NCBI GenBank assembly: GCA_013397435.1
Contig: VZRG01001680.1
Location: forward strand, 62,001 to 126,000
Reading direction: 5' to 3'
DNA from: Erythrocercus mccallii
Lineage: Eukaryota; Chordata; Aves; Passeriformes; Dicruridae
DNA length: 64,000 bases
Below, piece by piece: positions 40,501-55,500 of the stretch. Numbering within the stretch: position 1 is the stretch's first letter; each line of letters starts with the position of its first letter. Position numbers and translations under genes: made by a program. The notes under the pieces are model-generated. The model had not been told where the DNA came from, searched no databases, and worked only from the letters and a program-made list of their open reading frames with translations.

Positions 40501-43500
40501 GGATATCTTACCCAGAGTCAGAGAAAACACCAGTGAGCTTTGCTGAAAACCTCAGAAGAGTGACCAGGAATACTGGCTTACTTCTCTGCCTCTGAAGCAG
40601 CAGACTTGTGACGGCAACTGAAAACCTGATTACTACTACTACCTGACTACTACTGGTGATTGCTATGAAAATTCTGCAGCAGGATTCTAAGACTTTTCTG
40701 CAGCAGCATTTGGCTGTAAATCGTAAAGCCTTTACTGAAGACATTAATTCACTTAAAGTAAGACAGCTTATGTGAATGGAATAAATCTGAAGATTATATG
40801 CATTTAGAAGGGTGAAAAAAATGTTTGCTGAAATAAAAGTTGGCTAAGGAGCATCTACAGTAATGGAAGCTATAATTTTTTAACTAGTAATAGTCTTTTT
40901 AAACTGAGCTGTTTCTTTTTTTTTAGCAAGGATCCACTGGAAACATGGTGGTTTACAACTATGTTTAAAGAAAAAAATGTATTTTGTGACTGCACTGTGC
41001 AACACCTTGTAAAAAAATGTACCTGTCTCCTCTATTAGGAGCAAATTCACCCTAGGAGATACATTCAGGATTCCTTTATAGCTCAAAAGCAGACATATAC
41101 AGTATCATTCTGTCAAACAATAAAAACACCTTTTGGTCACAGTGTCTGTGCTAGACTTCATCTCAGAATAGATGATGACAGGTGAGTCAAAGGCACTGTA
41201 ACTGGAAATCCTGACAGATTGTTAGCAGGAGACACAAAAATAGCATTTCTGTGCTGTCAGATGTATCAGACACATGGCATCTCTCTTGTTCTGTCCCACA
41301 CAGAGGCTCTGTGTGTCCTGAAGTATTGGAGCTCCAGCAGGATATTAACACTCAAACTAATTCCTGACTGAGCATACAGCTGTGGCAGATTTTGGCAGAA
41401 AAAAGATATACAAACAGGCAGTAAATCACAAAAAGTGTATTGCAAATTGTTTAATGATAATGATGCTAATAGAATAACTAGAGAAGTTATTAATTAACTA
41501 AGTCAACTTCACTGTATCCCTGTGTAGTAGATGTATGTAGTAGATGCTGATCAGTAACCTGAAGCAAAAGGAAGGTGAACAGTTATCCAAGTCTATAGAG
41601 ATAGCTAGCCAGTAATGTCAGTGTGGTGGGTGAGGTTCTGACATAAAAGCAAATCCTCAAAAGCTGATTTTTCTGGAGTGAAAAAAAGATACTATTATAA
41701 ATAACTTCAGGCATTTAACTGAGCTGAGTTGTCCTGTGTAGGCCCTTATCTTTCTTTCCCTAGTACTACATGAAATTCTACATCCTGACAGGATACATTA
41801 AGTGCTTAAAATACTACATTGAAGATAGTGTGATCTGCTTCCTAACTGGCCTGAATCCTAGTTCCATTTAAATGGACATACTCTGATAATAAAACTACTG
41901 CCAGTTTTGCAACTACTGAAAGGCATTATAGCAACGCAACAGCAGTGAAGAAGAGCTTTGGTGTTCACAAAGGCAATTGCTTGTTGTTTTATTAAAAAGA
42001 CAGACTTTCCCCAATCAAAAGATGTTTACCATTGCTATGGATGGATACAAGCATGATTAGATATTTGCCTAGAACGTTTTCACAAAGGTACCGCATTGAG
42101 AATTACTCTACAGGGTGTCATGCAAATGCATGTAACTTCCAAGGACTTTTCTTTTAAAATTCAGTGTTGCATATCTGTAATTAAAGCCTTCTGCTTTGGA
42201 GAATTGTATAAGTTTATGAGTAATTTTTTTAATTCATTGATACTGGTTCTTCTCAATACTGGAAAATAGAAATTTACATTTCACAGTAAGTGGCAGACTC
42301 TTACGGTTATGAGTCCACAGGGGAAGATTTTGAAACCTCCACTTCCTCCCTGCCCCCTAGTCCTTTCCAGAGTTTTCATAAAGGTCTGAGCTGGGCTTGT
42401 TAAAAAGAAATAATGTCAAAGGTTACCACTCTCATGGTGTGCATCCTGTTAGTGCTATCAGTCCACTTGGCAATGTTTAGAATACTAGGGAGCAACTGTG
42501 TATCATTATATCTAAGACAAACAGATAGGATGTTATCTCCGTTGTTGAGCTGAGCCACTAATAAAAATTCTTTGTCTGCTATGCTGATCATGGTTTGGTG
42601 ACAATTCCTAGTGCTATTACAGTAGAACATTAAAGCTTAATTTTGCCTTTTGCCTGCTGCTACTCCAGCTTTAGAGCCATTTAATTTACATTTTAGAACA
42701 TGTGTAAGTTTGACTTAAAATATATGACCAAGGAAAGCAACCAACAGAAGACAAAATCCTGATGGATGTCCATCCATTTTCATGTATCCTGACACAGGCT
42801 TGAACCTTCTGCTTGAACTCTGTTATTACATTTTTACATCTTCATTCCTTGCTTTTAAGAGGGTACAGAAAATAGAGTGTTGCAGATCCAAAAAGTAAAT
42901 CAGAAGGTTTGATAATGAAGAATTTGAGGCTAGGAAAAGTAATGATGCCTGTCTGGCTTCTCTGAAAGATTCCCTCTCCTACTTCATACATCCTCTTTTA
43001 TGGAACTATACAGATAAATTCCTGACCTTAGATGTCTTCCAGCTGGAAACAACATTGTCTGTAACCTCAGTTTTGACAGGAAGAAAAAAAAATCAGTAAC
43101 CATGATCTAGGCTGCATAATTCAAGTTATTTTCCAGCTCCCTTCCCCAAATCCCAAAGAGGTATTTCAGTTCTTATTCAAGGCTAGCAGAAATCAGTTAC
43201 CTGGCAATTTGCTTGGGTTTAACATACCAAGCATTGAAAAATTTCTAACAATTCCTAATGCAATTTTAATATTAAGTTAAAGAAAATTTTATTTATAGCC
43301 TGAAACTGAACTGCTGCATGCAAGAAGGAAATGAGTCACCTAGAAAGGTTACAGTGACCATCCAGTGAAAAGACAGTGATTTTAAACTTGCTGCTAAAAC
43401 ATGCATTTACTCCACTTTTCATCAGCTATCTTAATTTCCAAATCCCACCACAGATATTTTCTCTAGCTGCAGCAATGATTTCTATATGAAGCACTTAGAA

Positions 43501-46500
43501 AGATTATGATGTTGACCTGTGACTCATGTGGTATTTAAACATGGATAAGATTCTGGAGGACACAGACCTTTCCAACCATACATGTTCTGTCAGTGCTGGG
43601 ACAGACACTTCCAGCCACTGTTAGACTAGCTAGTAATTGTAGCTTGTTTACTTCTCTCCTTTCCTAGTACTAAACTGCTACCCTGACTTCAAACAACTTT
43701 CAATGCAAAAAGTTCAGATGAATCTAACCAGTTCACTACCTACCTATGTGAGGACATCTCTCTCAGACTTTACATCCACCAATCTGTTGAAGGCAGTCAT
43801 GTATTAGCTAGACTGCCTTTTCCAAGAACATGTGTGCTGTTGCAGCTGTCAGCAGATCGACTTCTCCAAAAATATGTTTGCTGTCAGCTGCCTACTTAGA
43901 ATCACAGAATCATTTGGGCTGGGAAAAAATCCTCATGATGACGTCTAACCACTAACCTTACACTGGCATGTTAACTAATAAACCACGTCCAAAATGCTAG
44001 ATCTATACATCTTTTAAACACTTCCTGAGATGGTGATTCCACCACTTGCCTGGGCAGTCTGCTCCAATGCTTAACAACTCTTTCATAGAAGAATTTTTGC
44101 CCAAAATCCAATCTAAACCTCCCACAATTCTTCTTGTCCTTGGCTTGTTACAAGTGAGAAGAGACCAATTCTCACCTTGCTACAACCTCCTTTCAGGCAG
44201 AGAAAGATGAGGTCCTTTAGCCTCCTTTTCTCCAGGCTAAACAAGTCCAGCTCCCTCAACAGCTCCTCATCAGACTCAATAGCACTGTTTCCATTTTCTG
44301 GACACATTCCAACACCCAATGTTTTTCTTCTTGTAAGGGCTCTAAAACTCAATAGAGGACTTGACATGCAGCCTCACCAGTGCCAAATACAGGGAAAAAG
44401 TAACTGCCTTGGTCCTGCTGGCCACACTATTCCTGGTCCAAACCAGGATGTCACTGGCCTTCCTGGCCATCTGGGAAACTACTGGCTCATGCTCCGGCTC
44501 AGATAATGTTGATCAGCACCCCAGGTTTTTTTTTATGGCAGGCAGCTTGCCAGCCACTGTTCTCCTGTACAGCTCCTCAACTGCTGCACAAGGTAGTTGT
44601 GACCAAAGTGCAGAACCCAGAATGCCACCTTGCTGCATTTCACAAATTGGCCCATTGATCCAGCCTGACCACATCCCTCTGCAGAGCCTTCCCTCTCCAG
44701 CTGATCAACATTCCCATCCAACTTGGTGACATCTGCAAACTGAATAAGGGTGCACTTGATCCCCTTGTCCAGGTTATTGGTAAAGATATTAAACAGAACT
44801 GGCCCCAGTACTCAGCCCTGGGGAACACATACCAGTAGTCACTGGCCACCAGGTAAGTTTAGCTCAATCCTCACCACTATCTGGGCTTGGTCATCCAGTC
44901 ATTTTTTCACCCAGAGAACTGTGCATCCATCTGAACCATGAGCAGCCAGTTTCTCCAGGAGAATGCTGTGGGAAACACTGTCAAAGGCTGTTTGGTATGT
45001 GATGGCTTTCAAGATGATCTAGTCCATGACCTTCCCTGGCACAGAGGTCAGACTGACAGGTCTGTAGTCTGTAGTCCCTCAGATCCTTCTTCTGGACCCT
45101 TCAACTGGGACCTCTCTGGTTGACCAGGACTGCTGGTAAATGACTAAGAGCAGTAAGCTCTTGCACCAGCTCCCTCAGTACCTTTGTGTGGATTCCAACT
45201 GACCACACAGAGTTGTATGCAACTAAGTTGTGTGGCAGAACACTGACCATTTCCCCTTGGATTATGGGGGTTTCATTCCTTCTCCCATTCCCATCTTCCA
45301 GTTCAGGTACACAGAGAACAATGGGTCTTATTATTGGAGAGGTATTAGAAGGTAAAATGGTATTAACTACCTCATCTGTTTCCTCATCCCTTGTTATTAT
45401 CTTCCCCCTGCAAACAATAAAGGATGGAGACTACCCTTAACTCTCCTTTTGTTATTAATGTATTTATAGAAACATATTTTAATTGCCTTTTACTGCAGGA
45501 GCTAAATTGTGCTCTAGTTGGTTTTTGGCCCTTCCAGTTTTCCCACTGCATAACCTCATGATATCCTGGTACTTCTCTTGAGTATCCTGCCAGTAGTCTC
45601 CCCAAGATGATAAACTCTTTTTTTCTCCTGAGTTCCAGCCAAAGCTACCTGTTCAGCCAGGCTGGTCATCCTTTAATATTTCAAGCACAAAAATCCACTA
45701 GCCTAGCTTGCACAGGATATCATGTTCCTCACTCCTACACAGACCAAGGAAACTTCATGTGTTTGATGTCCCATTGACAACTAAAGAAAGCTGGCATATT
45801 ACAATAGCTAAACTCAGAGCTTTGGGTTCACTTGCTCCATTCACTGTGTGTATGAGCATTAGGGGTGGATAGGAGTTGATATTGGCCGCCAGTACCATGT
45901 GAAAATATCAGGAAGTATCTGTAAGAATGGAACGTCTTTTTACAGATGAACTGCTTTCATTGTTTGACATAACCATTTATGAGTTCTTGCTGTTTTCTAA
46001 AAGTTTTATGCCAGCTTCTGACAATGTTTTAAAAATATAACTTAAAATTTATTTAAATTTTAAAGTTATTGAAAACATGCAGTATGGTGTTTATGAATAG
46101 TTTGTCTTCTCTGAAACGCACACATTGTAAAGATATTCTTTCTCATTTCTGAATTCCTGGCTACTGGTTACCACAAGATAAATCTGTCCAGTCTAGGTCT
46201 CCTAAATAGGAGCCTAGACAGACTCCTCTCTTTCTCACTCCCAGACTGCTAATGTTCTGGTCACAACTAATACAAAGACCAGTTTTATTAAATACTGTAA
46301 TTAAGCAGTTATGTTAAAAGGCTCTAAAATATTAAGTGACTAATCCTTTTCAGTGGTCACTGTTCAATGGAAGCAGCAAATACTTTGGCTAACCTAAAGG
46401 GATGTGACATAACTCTGTAATTACTCCTTGGCAGCTGAAGCACTTTGGTTTCTGTAGGACGAGTATCTCCTCTGGCCCTAGGAATGGCCTGACACTGAAA

Positions 46501-49500
46501 AAAAAAAAGCTAGAATTTTGATCTAATTTTATCTTATCTTTCACTAGCATTTTATTTCAGTGCACTTAAGTGTTACTGTCTGTGCTTTAGAGCCAGGAAG
46601 AGTGAAGTATGTTCTCTAAAAATTTCCCTGCAAATTAGTAGTATGCCTTCTTATGAATGGTCTGTTTCTCCAGAGACAGTATTTGACAATATGGAAAGCT
46701 TCACTCACACACAAAGAACTGTTTATATGATTTGATCATTGTTCTTAAAACTGCAGTGTTTCATTCTCTATCTTTCAACTCAGAGACAAGTCAGCATTAA
46801 TGCACTTTCCCTTTCATGAAGGCACTTGCGTGCCCTGGTGTTGACTGAACAGCTGACAGAACAAGGATTTGCATCCAATCTGCCATAGCAGCAACTGATC
46901 AACAGTTTTGGTATCTTCACAAATACAGATGTTCTCAAGTATTTTTCCATTAAATCAGCTAATTAACTGCTTTAATTATTAAAAATCCCCACTATTGACA
47001 ACTACATGTACAACTGACTAACCAGACAATATCCTGAGTATTCAAGTCTTTTTTTTAGACTACAAAATAACAAGTTCCTGAGAAAAGATGCATGCTGTCT
47101 GACAAGAAAACAATAAAACCCCCTACCAAGTAAAAATTCTTGTCCATTCCTGAGTTAATTCTATTGACATGAACTTAATGAGCACTGTTTACTTGCCAGA
47201 AAATTAAACCAGTAACAAGCACTGCTTTAGCAAATCACTAGCTAGTTTAAGTGTTTTTCATGAATTAATTCTTCTTTGTATAAATGTAAGACAAAAAAGG
47301 AGATCTTGAAACCAGTAATGACATCTGTGAGCTCTTTCTGTGTGTTCCACAATGCAAAACACTGCCAGGGACTATGGCAAGGAAGAGGGTTGCCATGCAG
47401 ACCAGCAAAACAGCCCTCTGAAATGGTATGCTGACCCACTTTCAACTACCAGCTCTTGCTGACCCTTTGTTGAGTGAAAGGTTCTTTCAGCTTTTTGCCG
47501 TTTTTCACCCTTTCAGTTCTTATTTCTAAAGTGGCCAACCTGTCTTACTCTTTATTCTTGTTTTTCTCTTTCTCCACTAGTATGCATTGAAAAAAGGTAG
47601 ATGGTTTCTTGTGACTGAATGCTTTAGGTAATCAAAAAAACCCCTTCTACCCCCTCTTAAGAACACACTGTGGAAGAAACATGGATCTTGTTATCAACAA
47701 AATTATGATACAATTCCTCAAGGAACTCAGTCTGATCAGAATAGTTAATCTATGAAAAACTGTGCTTTAATTGCCACTCTTGGTGATAGTGAAGGATAAT
47801 AGTGTAATATCATATTAAATACTGCCATGTGCAATAAAAAAAACTCTTTCAGTCCTTCCAGCAGTGGTGTGCAAATCTCCTTTTGAATTCAGATTCAGAT
47901 GTTGTGATTTAAACTAAATCTTTTGCTTCTCCTTCTTCCAAAACCAACAGGAGTTTAAAGAGACATGTATTTTTATTGGAACCATGTGCTCAGTCTAAGT
48001 TCCCAAAATAATTTAACTAAAACTAATGCTTTTATTTGGGTTAAGGTTGATTCCTGAGCTGCGCAGAGGTCAAGGCATTTAGCTCATCTTCCTCTTTTTC
48101 AGTTTCACCACAGAGTCTACAGCAGACTTCAGCCAGTTCAAGTTGCTTTTCCTGAATCCAAGTTACTAAGTTGAGCTTATCTATGTTTGTGACTTTCCAT
48201 GAGTGGAGACAAAACCATTTTTCATCCCTTTTCTTTACTATATATATGTTACAACGCATAGAAAAATGGTTCTGTTCCAAGGATCCAGAATAAGCAGTGG
48301 TTCAACAGTGACCCAACAGTGCAAGTCCTGCTGCCAATGCTGCTGCTGGTGTGACCTTAGTGTGACCTGTTTTTTGATAATGAGTGACAGCTGTTGTGAA
48401 ATGACTCACAGGGTGTTTACCTCTCTTGGGCGACAACTGGAAAAACATAAAAAGTATAGAATTTTGGAAGTAAGATACGAAAAAAAAAGGTCTGCTTTAT
48501 GGTACTTGAAAAGTGTTCTTTGTCCTTTATATAGCTTCAATAAACTGATTATAGAGTCACAATCTCCTGATAAAACTTTTTAAATCCTGGGAGATGTTTC
48601 ACAATAACAAATACTGTAATGTTACTGCAATTAAGGAAGTATCTATTTATGTGTTTTGTGTGTGTGCATGCACTTGTAAATAGGATAAAACCAGGCAACT
48701 GAACATCAGAACCTTCACGTGAATAGGAGGTTCTGATCAAATATCCATTTCTAAACACATTCTCTGTAGTTAGAGACTAGTTCAGATCCAAAAATAAAAA
48801 GTTTTGGAGTTTTTTTTGTTTGTTTGGGGTTTTTTTTGTTTGATTTGGTTTCTATACTGTTGCAGCAAAAATGTCATAGGTCAGAATTATATATTAAAGA
48901 TGCTCTATGGCAGCAGTGACTTGATCCAAAATAGATTAAATATAGGCTGCTGTTTTAAAGTGAAACCAGGGTAAAGATTTGAAAGCTCTTGTATATTACA
49001 TTTTTCTCTCAGGAGATCCTGGCAGAACCAAGTTAAATCTTATCTTATAGGAGGTATTTCAGTATTGGGTGGAATTCTTATGAAATCAGAAATAAGCCAC
49101 TCCAGGATTTTGTTTAGGATGCTACACGAACTGAAAGCATTAAGAATGTAGTGAATGGAAATCAGAAGACAAACTGTGCTGAAATAAAATGTACAGATTC
49201 AAGATGTATTTTCATCCTGAAAATATATATCCCATTTAATGGCATGAGTGTTTACCTCTGTTTGCATTACAAACATGGAAAAAAATTTAAACATGTAGCT
49301 TTTATCAATTTTACAAGACGGTACAATATTTTAGAAATCTACTCGACAGGTCACTGAAAAATGATTACCTGTTACATCAAAAGTCATGATAGCTCAAATT
49401 CAATTTGATCCAAAATCTAACATAATTCTTACATATAAATAATGTAGGGTTTATCATATAAAAATGAAATTTGAAAATACTGTTTCATCATTTTAAATTG

Positions 49501-52500
49501 AAACTATCAATAATTCTGAGTGAGAACACAGCTGGAATCCAGAATTGCTGTATCTTTATCTCTACACTACTTTATAAGAATATTAGGTATAAAAAGAAAA
49601 ATTGAACACCACTAATTTACTTAATTTTCTGGCAGCAGTGCATGATATGGGACTGAAAGAGACTAATAGGGTTGGGCCAAATGCATTTTGTAGCTGACTA
49701 TTTTGTGCATTAGTCATTCTAAAAGGTTCTCCTTGTGTAACAGAAGATAGGCCCCTTCAGATTGAGGCTGAAAGGTCTCCAAACTATGCACAGCATAGTG
49801 TCAAATAAAAATACCAAATAATAGGTTGCTTGTGATAGCAAAGAAGAAAGAAAGCTCTCACCCTTATAACCAGCTGCATTGGTTTTCCAGTCATTAGCAT
49901 TCAGATGTCCTGCACGTGAAGTCCTGACAATAATGTGCTGTACATCTCTCCAGGTCAGAAATGGACTATGAAACAAGGGAAAGACAAAGTCGCAGATCAG
50001 ACATTTTACCAGGATGTAGGGATACAACTTTCATTTACCTTCTTTACTTTCCTTCGCTCCATTCAAAATAACATGTCCCAATTTTACAGAAAAGCTATAT
50101 GAAATTATTTATACAACTGGAAAGTTTGCCAAAAGCAGACTGTAACAATATATGATAATATTCTGTTATATGAAACTTAAGGGAAGATGAATGAGTACAT
50201 TTCACACAGAGGCAATTCTTATGACCACCAACTACTGTATCTTAAAGAATGCAAAGGAGAAGAAATCAAACTTTTGGCTTGCTGAAAAACTCTACTAAAT
50301 CTCACTAACTGCTAGATCACACTCGAAATTCCTCTAGATTTTCAGTTCCTATTCAAGCTATGCCTCTGTTGTTATTAATTTGTCTACTGCCCCAGTCTTG
50401 GAATTCACTGAGAGTCTGTTAGTATTTTGCAAGAATTCCAAGCAGTTAGACAGTGAGTTGCAAAGCAAGGGCCTGATTGCACAGATGTATATTCCTTTAA
50501 GGGATTCCAAATAACCTGTCCACCTGGAAAGTGAAAGAAGATGCCACTTATATCCTCAATGTGACATTAATATACATTTATCTTCTAGGACTAGGGCAAA
50601 TCTTCAGGGATTGCATTTTCCTGTTTCTTCTATATCTACAACAGGGAGAATTTATTTTCTTAGAAGACAATCTAAAGGTGCCATCACTTGGCTATTTTTT
50701 CTTTCTCCTTCCCATTTTTCAGTTTTTCTATTACCTGTAAGAAGATGAATAGTATTCTATTTTAAAATGCAGCGTAGTAGAGGGAATGATAAACTGAGCC
50801 ACTAAACAATGAAGAGAAAAGAAGTATCGTGGTGCAGAACACCAGGCACTAGGTACCATTCTCAGGGCATCGTTATCTGTCCCTATTGCACACACTACCA
50901 CAACTCCCCTCAGCTGAAGACAGACCAGAATAAAGTTTATAAGACCCAGAATTAGGTGCCTACACTGCTCAGTCATTGAAAACCAGGAAAACGAGAGCAG
51001 ATGCCTTCTCTTCCTGAGCATTTTTTAAAAACAACACTATGCCTATAGGTACATTTTTTTCTTATGGTGCAGTTTCTCACACAAGGCTGCTGGACTAGAA
51101 TGACTAGAATTTTTTTTTAATCAGTTGGGCTGGTAAAATTTCCTGGAAAAAGATTTTAAAAAGTTATGGAATGTAACACACATGAAGGGTTTGTAGGATA
51201 GGATATGCTTCTACATGTCACATAGCATGCTACAGCCTTTGAAACACAGCATTTGCCTGCACAACATCATTTTTATCAATTTCTAGCTCTACTTTACAAC
51301 ATTCAGTTTATATTCATGCCACATCTCTGCATTTTCTGCAATGTATCCTGATCTCCTCATGAGGCAGTACTGGAAGGCTCTGCCACATAATCTACAGCCA
51401 CAGAATCGCATAATGGTTTGGGCTGGACAGGACCTTTGAAGGTCATTTAGCCCAGCAATCAGTAGGGACATGTTCAACTAGATTAGGTTGCTCAGAACCC
51501 TATCTGAACTGACCTTGAATGTTTCCAGGCATGGGACATCTGCCACCTCTGTGGCAATCAGTATCAGTGTTTTACCACTCTTATTGTAAAAGAAAGAAGA
51601 AAAAAATCTTTTGAATTATTTATATATTGGTTTTTATGATAAAATCCAGTCAAGTTGTAATAGTACATGTAATAGGACATGATTCCCTTAGATGAACAGT
51701 GGGGTTGGCAGCTATACATCTACCAGTTACGGTGTTCTGGTGTACCTGTGTCAAATCTGCAATGCACACAGCTAAAAAATTGTATGTGCCAAAAATCAAA
51801 CAAACAGTGGCCTAACTGCAGGCTAATAATGATGAAACTGGGAGGAGAAAACCCCTGAAAGAAAAGCATCTGAATTCACCCTTTATTGTGTCATCTCCAA
51901 AGGAACAATAAAATGAGACTGTCCAAAAGACAATGCTCACAGTCTGCTTAATAACAGCATGGAAGGAACAGCAACACAACCTTAGGTTAGTTGCCACTCT
52001 TAGAACCAGCTTGATTGAGAAAATGGAGAAGACTTACATTGTCTTAGGTTATTAAAGGAAGCTATGGTTAGCATGGTACCCAGGCTATTGATTTGATCTG
52101 TCTTTCATATTTCAAAAGACTGACTACAAGGACACTGCAATTCAGTGGAACTGCTACTCTTCCACCATCCTCATTTTACTCCCACAAGGAACTGACAGGA
52201 AAAAAGCAGCTGGGATACCTGCTCTCAATGTGAACAGCCAGAAGCACCTCAAGAGTAACTTCAGAGACTACCCTCTAAAAGCTGATGCTGGAAAACACTT
52301 GGAGAGCCAACAAACTACAGGGGATAGAGCTGCTAAACTCCTAAAAGTCTCAACTGAGAAAATGCCAACTGAGATTTTTGAAAAGTAATACAAGTTAAAG
52401 GCATTGTCCTGGCACCAGAACAACAGCTACCCCCTAGCTTTATTTCTAGCTGCTGGTCCAACGCACAGGCACAGAAAAACTCAATGAAGAAGTTAAAAAT

Positions 52501-55500
52501 CATCACAATCAAATATTATTTGTTTTTAATCTTATTTAAGAAATATCGGAATGGCATTTTCTTAAAACCTTTTTAATGCAAGTTAAATGGAAATTTTCAG
52601 CCTGAATGGTTATTCTTTGGCAAATTTATATGTAACTGAAAACAGGAACCAAAGCATACCCAAATCAGTATCAATATAATAACTGAAATTCTGTAAGTGG
52701 CATAGGTGGTTAAACCTTAAGAGAAAAATTGGTTATAAGGTAAGCCTTTATTAATGGTTATGTTTTTCAAATACTTCAATACTAAGAGCAAGCTACACAA
52801 AAATTGCAAAGATTCAGAAGGAGATCTTTAACTTACACACTTAGCATGGCCTTCTATAATGGGCAGTCAATCAATGGAGCAGATATCTAGCTAAAGCTGA
52901 TGCACTTAAATGATAACCTCTCCTCCCGCAGTGGAAGCCTAGCTATAGAGGTCACTTGACAGCACTTCCTCAATTCACCTCAGCTGTCTCATTACTTTTA
53001 ACCTCTGACTAAGTTTATGACAAAGCCCTCATAACTCTGATATCACAGAAATACATTTTCTGTACCAAAATTGTACCTTGCTAGACAGTGCACTGCTCTT
53101 TTTTCTGTTAGAAAATCAATCAATCTGGGAAGTATGCAAATATCTGTTCAGTTGCCAAAGTATCAATCTCTGACACTAATGACCGCTTACAATGTGAACT
53201 CAGTTTTCCTTTTATCTCTGTGATTACACTTGGTGGTACTGTCTTTTAGAGGAATCAGGTACATCATCACTTTTCTGTCACTAGTATCAGAATTCACTAG
53301 AATTCTTTAGTTATTCCCAGCACTACCCTGTTCTAGCCTTGGTTTCATGTAAAAAAAGACAAATACAGTAATGACATTGACTTGTTGGAGCAAGTCCAGA
53401 GGATGGCCATGAAAACTATTAGAAGGATGAAGCACCTCTTCTTCTAGGAAAAGGTACTTTCTTTCAGAGAGTGGGTTTAGATTATATCTTTGCTAGCAGG
53501 GTGGTAAAGCACTTGCACAGGGTACCTAGAGAAGTTGAGGGTGCCCCACCCCTTGGAATTGTTCCAAGGCCAGGCTGGATGGGGCTCTGAGCAACCTGGT
53601 CTATTCTGCTGATGGCAGGGGGTTGGGATGAGATGATCCTTCAGGTTCCTTCCAAATGAAATATTTCTAAGATTGCACATCACTCAAGTTAAGAGAGTCA
53701 TGGAAGAAAACATATTCTCTCCAAGGCTATACCACTGAGTATACCACAAAGTAGAAAGGTAGCAGACTAATACTTCCATTTCAGTTGCTGCTTCTTACTA
53801 ATGAAACTAGTTTATATACCACATGCTGGAAAATATGCACTGCGTTACAGACAGGAAGATGCAGTTCAATTGGGGATGCATAATGTATTCTTCTGTCAGT
53901 AACATAAGAGTTTTTACTTAAATTTGGCTTCTTCAAAGGAACATAGCACAATGGTCTCTGGAACAAATACAGGGCCATTGTCTCCCCTGACTCTGATTCG
54001 TTCAAATCCCAAATCCAACCTTTTTATCAATGAGTAAAGGTATTTCTGCTAGCAACAGTAGATGGTACTATGCAATGAAAATAGTTTACTTTTAGCAAGA
54101 AAAATTGCTGTCCCTGTGCACTAAATTGATTATACTTATTTTCCCATTTACAATTAGAAAAATTTGACATTATGTAACGACTAAGTGCAACACACAAGCA
54201 AGTATTTATTCATAGGACCTGATCAAGCTACTAGATATACTGGGGAACACCAACTGGGTACAACTGGAAAGCAATTTACTACCTAAATACCATGTGAAAA
54301 TTGCAGAACATGAAAATTAAGAGATGTCTTTGTGTGATAGCTGTTGCATATTTACAACCCTGCATTGCATCCTCAGAGATGTCAAACAAGCAGCCCGAAA
54401 CTCAGTTACAATTCTTTGATTCCTGAGGGAAAAAATGCCACTTTGATACTAAAATACTATATAAAAATAATAAAAATGTGTTCACATTATGCAAAAAATC
54501 ATCCTCAAACAATTTGTTACCAAGATTTCAGAAGCAGATCCCTGTTGGAAAAATGGCTACGTGGAGGGTTCAAATCAGTAGGCAGGTAAGAGATCCTCCA
54601 CCAGCTATTTGCCAATCCTACTATATGGGGCTTGTCAAGGAAAGAAAGTGCAAGGTTAAGGTGTAAATCTGTCTTAGTTTTTTTTGTCTGGTTGAACGTA
54701 CCTTTGTGTGTGAGTCAAAGCAACCTCTTAGCTGTTCTAATTCACATCCAGGCCGTACTAGTGCTCTGTTCGACTCAGGATGTCTCCCAGGAATAGAACT
54801 TGGCTACTGGGGAAAACTGACTTCCATAGACTCAAAACCCTTCCATGGTATAAACTGTTGTGTTTTCCAGCACAAAGTGGAATGAAACTATACATTATTA
54901 CAAACATAGTCAAGAAGTGTCCAGGACTAAGTGCTCTAATTTCTAAGCAATTTACTGTAAAAAGAATATAATAACCTTGCAAAACCCTTTTCCAACTTGT
55001 CTTTTTAAAAAACCTCACATAAACACTACCATTAGCAGAGGTATTAATAGGGAATCTAAGGAAGAAATTATGAAAATGCAATCTCTGTTTGAATCAAAAC
55101 AGTTCCAATAAACAGTTACACTAAGCCACAATATCATGCGCCTGCTATATCCCATTTTAAAAGTACTGCAGAAAATACTTTGATGGCTTCAAAACTTTTA
55201 GGGTCACATAAAATGGCAGGCAGCACAGGTGAAAAATACAACCTGAAATTTCAAACCACATAAATAAGAAATTCAGAAACTGCATAAAATAAATAGATTC
55301 CATACAAGCAAACCCCAGACATGAAAATTTAACAGATCACAATATGATCACCCTACAATACTAAAGGCTGCAATTCATAATCTATAATGTCACAAGACCA
55401 AAGAGTTCCCCAAACTGGTGAAGAAAATCAGCATGGGAAGCCACAGCATGAGAACTATTTTTCTCCCTAGTTTCTGTCTTCTTTTTAACTTCTTTTTTTT

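Larger units (their letters stand above)
32908..49861 (-). other. PCSK5: PCSK5 large intron rich in transposable elements
   Basis: 16,954-bp phase-1 intron, the largest in the window. It carries a solo LTR (37457-37962), nested CR1 elements (38006-39712), a long CR1 (43898-45670), a near-palindrome (46191-46219) and a T/G low-complexity run (48801-48852). Stretches 32908-37456, 39713-43897 and 45671-49861 hold no element or exon I recognise. Confidence 0.75.

Noticed and set aside
44177..45123. Series of plus-strand open frames of 60-120 codons
   Set aside because: They are antisense shadows of the CR1 at 43898-45670.
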